Assembly: GCF_030272615.1 (NCBI RefSeq)
Contig: NC_081410.1
Span: 254,807,533-254,871,532 of the forward strand
DNA: 64,000 nt
From: Cryptomeria japonica
Lineage: Eukaryota > Streptophyta > Pinopsida > Cupressales > Cupressaceae
Reading direction: 5' to 3'
The notes under the pieces are model-generated. The model did not search any database. It was given only the letters and a program-made list of their open reading frames with translations, and was not told the origin of the DNA. Below are positions 58,580 through 64,000 of the stretch, in pieces. A program made the position numbers and the translations under genes. Each line of letters begins with the position of its first letter. The stretch's first letter is position 1.

Positions 58580-58860
58580 ATTACATATTCAAAGTGTCTC
58601 TTTTGGAAAAAATAAAGGGGGTTTTCAAAACCCTAAGCACAAAACCAAAATGAAGAACAAGGAAAAAGGATGACATACCTGGGAAAGGTGGAAGGATCTA
58701 GAATCAAATTCAAGCAAAAATCCTTCTCTCGTGACCTTAGGTAGCTTGAAATGGAAAAACAAAATCCAAATTATAGGAAAAAATAGATTTAAATCTAGGA
58801 ATAAGACTCTAAATCGATTTGTGCAAAGGAACAATAAATAACTCAAAGTATCATAAATAT

Positions 58861-59040
58861 GTGCAAATTAGGTTTACAAACCTGATTTGTACTTTTCAAG
58901 GTGCATTTTGGGTTTATAAACCCGATTTGCACCTTAGGGGCAAAAAGTGGTAAAAGAGGTGTAAATTGGGCTTATGAACTCGATTGACACCAAAAAGTCA
59001 TACTTGGTGTAAGTCAGGTTTATCAACCCGATTTGAACCT
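58861..59040. repeat. Array of four imperfect hairpins, right block
   Basis: Units near 58861, 58899, 58957 and 59004 have the same design as those at 49846-50544. The unit at 58899 pairs AGGTGCATTTTGGGTTTA with TAAACCCGATTTGCACCT at 15 of 18 positions. Element C sits between the two blocks, so they were one region before it inserted. Confidence 0.87.
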
Positions 59041-60989
59041 GGGTTTCACACTTAGTGAAAAAGGGAACAACTAGGGGAAAAATGCTTGCGATGACATAGA
59101 CGTCTCGTAAAGCATGCATAGAGATTCAAAACCACAAATACGCTAAAATTTGTGGGGTTACCTCAAATTTTTGCAATGCTAAAATTGGGGATAACATAAT
59201 TAAATAATTTTTAATTAGTTAATGTTAATTAAGTCTTCACTTCCACCTCTTCAACTCACACTCACTTCGAGTTCGATTGATTAATTAATTCACTTTGTTG
59301 ATCAATCAATTATGTTTATCTTCATCTTATAATTAGTAGTCTTCTTTTTAATCTTAATCAATTCTTCTCATCTTATCTCATCCATTGATTATCAAATATT
59401 CCCATCAAATCTCCACTGTTGATTGATATCAAAAAATCTATAAAAGCAATCTTGAAACATCATTCATCTCCAACCACAATTTTCAAGCTTTCTTGCGCCC
59501 ATGTTGTGATAATAATGCTAAGAGCAACAATACTATCAAGCTTAGAAAGTGAGAAGAGCACTAGAGGCCAAAGGAAATATTTTTTTCGTTACGGTATTTA
59601 TGATTTTTTTTACTTCCATTTTGATTCTCCATTGTCATGATTTAGAATTCGTTGTCCTTGTTAAGCTTTTTATGGTTGAGCTTAGCATTGAATCACATCG
59701 TTTGAATTTATTGCTTATACATTTTGGCATGCCTGATGCGACCCATGTCTCTTTTAGATTTTTTTTTTTTGAGGTTTTTCAAACCTTATTTTTGCTATTT
59801 TATTCAAAAAATTTAAGACTAACCTTGTGTAGGTAGGGTTTCCAAAGATTTCATCATATCTCTAAAATAGATACCACTTTTTTTATGAAATTTTAGCTTA
59901 AGGTTAAGGATCATCTCAAGAGTCTACAACACAAAAATCAGCCTCGGATCATCATTTTTGAGTGAGATATGATAATTTTATGTTTTTTCATAAATATTTA
60001 ATTTTGGGCACAAATCAGATAATTTATTTTTTTAATTATACTTTTAGACATATCTCAAAATTTTATAGGGGGTTTATTCTTTACACTTTTGATTTCATCA
60101 TCATATAATTAACGTAAGATCAAATCTTTCAAAATTAAGGGTTTTCATAAACCTGCTTTCTAGAATGCAAATAAAGAATTTTTATCTAAAAAATTTATGT
60201 TTTTGGAAATCTCTCAAAATTTTAGCTGAGGTACATCTTCTTTTCATTTTTATATTGGATTGAAAAAATATTGCAAAAAATGGGATCTTATTTGACTAGG
60301 TCAAAAGCAAAAAAAATGAAAAAGTAATTTGTAATGTCCACTTAAGTTAACACTTAGGAAATAGGAACAATTAACTTGAAAAATCAATAGAAAGATACTT
60401 TTTTCCTTAAAGACTTACTTAGCACTAGGAATGACAATCTATGATACCACTTCTGGATGTTATATTATATATTTGATGACAATATCACTACTAACTCTGA
60501 TATGGCAATTGGATATATACAAGGTGATTAAGCCTATATACATAGATAAGATTAAGATTATCTTGATAATATGCATAACTTTATATGAATGTAACTGTAT
60601 TATGCCAAGGGGCTATTGGTTTTTAAATAGATCCAATGAAGGGTATGAATAAGAGATAAAAGGTTTTTGAATGATCCTTAGTTGATTGGGGGATTGGAGG
60701 AGTAATGTTATTAGCAAAGGTAACAATGTTAATATGATGGATATGAGATATTAATTTCAAACATTTTAGAAGGAAGGAAGGTCAATATAATTAATAGAAA
60801 CTAGATCATAAGTCAGTATGATTAATGGAGCTTATTGTAAGATACCGCTTATTAAGCAAAAATACATGATCCTCTCCCTAAATTTGCGATGGAGGATCAT
60901 TTAAGCAATAAAGTCTCAAAGGTGATTAATCAAGGAATACGAATCAAAGGAAGTCAAACAAATATTGAGGCCAATATTAAGGGCTGAAG
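59041..60989. other. Intergenic, no gene seen
   Basis: AT-rich sequence with many TTAATTA and TTTTT runs. No frame matches a known domain and no repeat partner was found in the window. Confidence 0.5.
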
Positions 60990-61136
60990 CTATTCTAGCT
61001 CTAAAACAAATATTTCATATAGCGTGATAGCAACGTGTTAGTCAATTGCAGCCATTTATTGTAAAATCGACGGTGTAAAATGTGCGACTAACACGTGTGT
61101 TAGTCAATCCGTACTGCCATTTTGGAGCTAGAATAG
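60990..61136. mobile_element. MITE-like inverted repeat, about 147 bp
   Basis: The ends CTATTCTAGCTCTAAAAC and CATTTTGGAGCTAGAATAG are inverted copies with few mismatches. Inside, AACGTGTTAGTCAA and GACTAACACGTG form a second inverted pair. It has no coding capacity. I could not define a clear target duplication, so the superfamily is not assigned. Confidence 0.55.
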
Positions 61137-62780
61137 ACACGTCCAATATTAAGTGGTTCACAAAGTGCGATTTGAGTACATTAACCAATTTGTTTAAGTC
61201 AAGAGACATGTCTTCCAAACATCCAAAAGATGTTACCTTTCATCCTTATTGGACATCAAATCCATTATCATGAGGCATCGAAGTTGGTTTGTAGTCATAT
61301 TTGTAATATAATATTAATTTAAATATTTCAAGAATATTATTATTGAAAATAAATATTTAATAATTTTAAATAATCATTCGTTGATAAATATTATATTAAT
61401 TAATAAATAATAATTTCTTCTTTTAGGTTATATATAACAATCAAGGCGGGGACATGACATAATTTTGCGATGAACTTATATTTTATTTGCATATATTTTA
61501 TTGCACCATAAGATTATTTTATCATCCTTGAGAGGGTTCTATTATGATTTCTAATATTATAAGAAACCTATTTGTGCAATATACTTCTTTTCTTTGGACT
61601 TTCATATTTGTCATAATGTTCACACACTTGATTTGAAGTTGAAAAATGTAGGTTGGAGTTCATCATATTGGATCAAGGGGTTTAAAACACAATTGGAAAG
61701 CATTAAATCTAGGTACACTTGTTTTAAGACCTCTTATTTGCATTTTAAAAGTGATCATAGTCTTTATTATTTATCACAATAGTGTTTCTTGCTTTAGATC
61801 AACTTGTTTGACGTGTCTTCCACATATTGAAATTGGTTCTAAAATTGATCATACACATTTGGATTTGAGCTTAAAATAAACCCCCTCATCTTTTAATCCT
61901 TAATATTTCCTTATGTAATCTATCCTCTTATGTCCCAATAGTGAACTTGAGTGCACCAAAAATAAGGAATATTGCTTTTTCTTTTTAAGTGGCTTGCCTA
62001 GAGAAGTGATCACTCTAGGAGAATACCTTAACTTTCATGTTCTGACAAAGTATAAATAGTGAGGGTGAATCGAAAGACGCACCTCTTGGAAGTTGAATAT
62101 TGTCATTTTGGGCTAAGCCTCTAAGAAATTTATACCTTGGAGAAGTGAAGGTCGAGAGTGGGTTACACTTTCCTCCCAATTGTTTCACATTATTCTCTTT
62201 CATTTCACAGATTTAGGCCTCAACATACCCTTGTGGTATATAGAGGATACCCCTGGTTAAGCTTGTCAAGCTTATTGTTGAACTTTTTGGCCATTGTTTC
62301 TTGTGCATGTAGGGATTGATAATCCTACTTGAGTAGGCTTGTTGGTGTGTCTTATGTGCTTGAGTGTTTAAATCACCTTCCCTACTTGAAACCAAAAGGG
62401 AACACATGATCCAAATTGAGCCATGGGTTTTTTTGTTTTGCATTTCTTTCTTGTGTGTTTTCATATTTAATATAAAATTACATTAAAATTAAAAAAAAAC
62501 CAAAAAATTCAAAACATTTAAAAAAAAAAAAAGTAACATATCTTTTTTTCCAAACATCCATCATTTCCAAGCCATTTGATCAAACCCCCATCCTAAACAT
62601 CCCTAAACATTCATCCCCATTAAAAATCCTCAAAACCACGCATACATTTCTCCAAACAACAAACCCATAGTAAACATTCTCCAGACATCTACATGATAAT
62701 ACACTAACCTTTGAGAACCAATTGAATCTTGTTTAAGAAAATTGGTCCAGTCAAGCATCATCACATTGCCTAAAATTATT
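61137..62780. other. Intergenic; possible LTR remnant before a gag fragment
   Basis: Mostly featureless. GTATAAATAG at about 62049 is a good TATA match. The next 400 bases are pyrimidine- and G-rich and end in an A-rich tract near 62480-62535. This could be the LTR and leader of the element whose gag remnant follows, but no LTR boundary could be set. Confidence 0.3.
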
Positions 62781-63833
62781 CACTATGAACCTCAAGTCAA
62801 ACCAATATGGTCGAAAGATATAAACTTTTTTTAATACCATAGGACCAAAGGACATAAAAATTTTGATTGCTCAAAATTAAAAAATCTCATTCAAGATCTT
62901 ATAGATTGAGATGACATTAGTACTATTGAAGAACATCCTAATAATTCACCTAATGAGGAATTAGGCATACGTCACTTGATACTTTTTCCAAGCTTGGTTA
63001 AAATCATCTACCTATGTCTAGAAATGACTCATTCCAAAACAATTACACCAATGACATATCTACCTCATGCGATTACATAACAGGCCATCCAAAAGAAATT
63101 GGCCCATAAGTAGCCTCCATCTTTCCTACCATTCCCTTATCCCCTAAACCTACACAACAAAAATCCATGTCATCTTCATCAAACAATACATCTAATGATG
63201 ACACCTTTCGACTTTACCCCCAAGGTCTATCCATAATAGAATTTCAATTTAATCCATTTCTTCATACAAATCCCTTATACAATTCAAAAATCCTAGATCC
63301 AATGCCACCATATGCTTCTTTCCCAATCAAACCTACTTCAGAGAGTCTCATTCAAAATCCATTCTTTTCATGCCAAAGTGTTCAATCCTTCCAAGAATCC
63401 CCCATACACATCCAAACACATACCCCATCATTAGAATTGGATCCATGTCAAGAGGATAACACAAAGTACAAAGAAACAAGTCCTAAAATGAATCAAGATC
63501 AATTTACCAAAAACCTTCCATTCCATCCAAATTTTTACCAAGATCCCATCTCTCAAGAGTCTTATGATGATCACCTCATCCCTTTTTATTCTATTTGAGA
63601 CAATCCCCTTACATATCGAGAGTGAATTATTCTTCTAATACCCATTCATAATTCACATCCTAAGAAAGATCATGATATCCTTTCCATCCCATCCAATGAT
63701 CTCATTCAAAATCAAGAGAAAAACATAAATTCCAATGATCCTCTTCCAAGTAAAGATCAAATTATCCCTTCATTTTCATGTAATGATAGTAATCCTCCTC
63801 ATGATCACATTACACCTATCCAAGTTATTCTTT
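62781..63833 (+). pseudogene. Decayed Tat-type gag C-terminal fragment and linker
   Basis: The first 200 bases read HYEPQVKPIWSKDINFF, a stop, then YHRTKGHKNFDCSKLKNLIQ and DLID. This matches the zinc-motif region of A and B gag (NYEPQVKPSWW, GHQTNDC, QDLID) with the first Cys lost. After a frame change, 63167-63598 is open for 143 codons, and the frame continues with two stops to 63833 as Ser/Pro/Asn/Gln-rich sequence without a recognised domain. It is probably part of a further Ty3 element that runs off the right edge. Confidence 0.65.
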
Positions 63834-64000
63834 AACCCCTTACATATCACATTGGCTCCTCCACTTTCATCTAATTTGGTTTACTTCATCAACTTATCAT
63901 TCCTTCCATACCATATCCTTCTCAAAATGGAATCACATCTTATTTTAAAAGAAACAAGTATCCCATTGGTTAAAAGATTTGTCAAAACATGTATTATCAA
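63834..64000. other. Right edge, no gene seen
   Basis: Short non-coding stretch continuing the element remnant. No protease motif appears before the window ends. Confidence 0.4.

Overview
The window looks like intergenic DNA from a large, repeat-rich plant nuclear genome. It is AT-rich, and I found no convincing host gene, tRNA, rRNA or bacterial-type feature. Long LTR retrotransposons, nested in one another and mostly decayed by stop codons and frameshifts, fill about 49 of the 64 kb. Very large elements, old decayed copies and Tat-lineage Ty3 elements with two RNase H domains suggest a seed plant, most likely a gymnosperm. That last step is inference; nothing in the window is diagnostic of species.

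Layout. (1) 1-1424: a minus-strand LINE-type RNase H fragment, then AT-rich DNA. (2) 1430-23003: a copia-type element (tRNA-iMet primer site, 1.22-kb LTRs, target duplication GAAAC) with a zinc-knuckle gag, no visible pol, and a 3.5-kb decayed extra ORF. Its gag is split by Ty3/Tat element A (3681-17254, target duplication AAATG), which has gag, protease, RT, two RNase H domains and integrase, all decayed. (3) 23009-27023: intergenic DNA with a diverged array around TCGCGGTATAGCGA. (4) 27029-46701: Ty3/Tat element B, a relative of A, whose gag is split by a 4.4-kb probable solo LTR (32404-36779, target duplication CCTTC). (5) 47222-49805: a decayed minus-strand ORF of unknown function. An array of about 12 imperfect hairpins lies next to it, and four more hairpins lie beyond element C. 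(6) 50714-58574: minus-strand Ty3 element C (target duplication ATAAT), which has only gag and a protease-like region. It is the best preserved ORF here, in one frame with three stops. (7) 59-64 kb: intergenic DNA, one MITE-like inverted repeat, and a Tat gag remnant at the right edge.

How the parts relate. A and B share one plan: LTR, primer site, 2-3 kb leader, gag, protease, G-patch-like linker, RT-RNase H, second RNase H, integrase, repeat-bearing 3' UTR, purine tract, LTR. The copia-type element and C lack RT and integrase and would have needed enzymes supplied by other elements.

Most unusual signal. Short motifs with self-complementary cores recur as arrays in the non-coding parts of several unrelated elements. 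The leaders of A and B each hold two arrays with a strict 21-22 bp period, but the motif differs (TCGTACGAG in A, TAGCGCAT-like in B). Other arrays are the 36-bp hairpins near 50 and 59 kb, an 11-unit GTGG-N-CCAC array in the solo LTR, and four 27-bp palindromes at an exact 31-bp period in one LTR of C. The architecture is similar while the sequences differ, and I do not know a named feature class that covers it.
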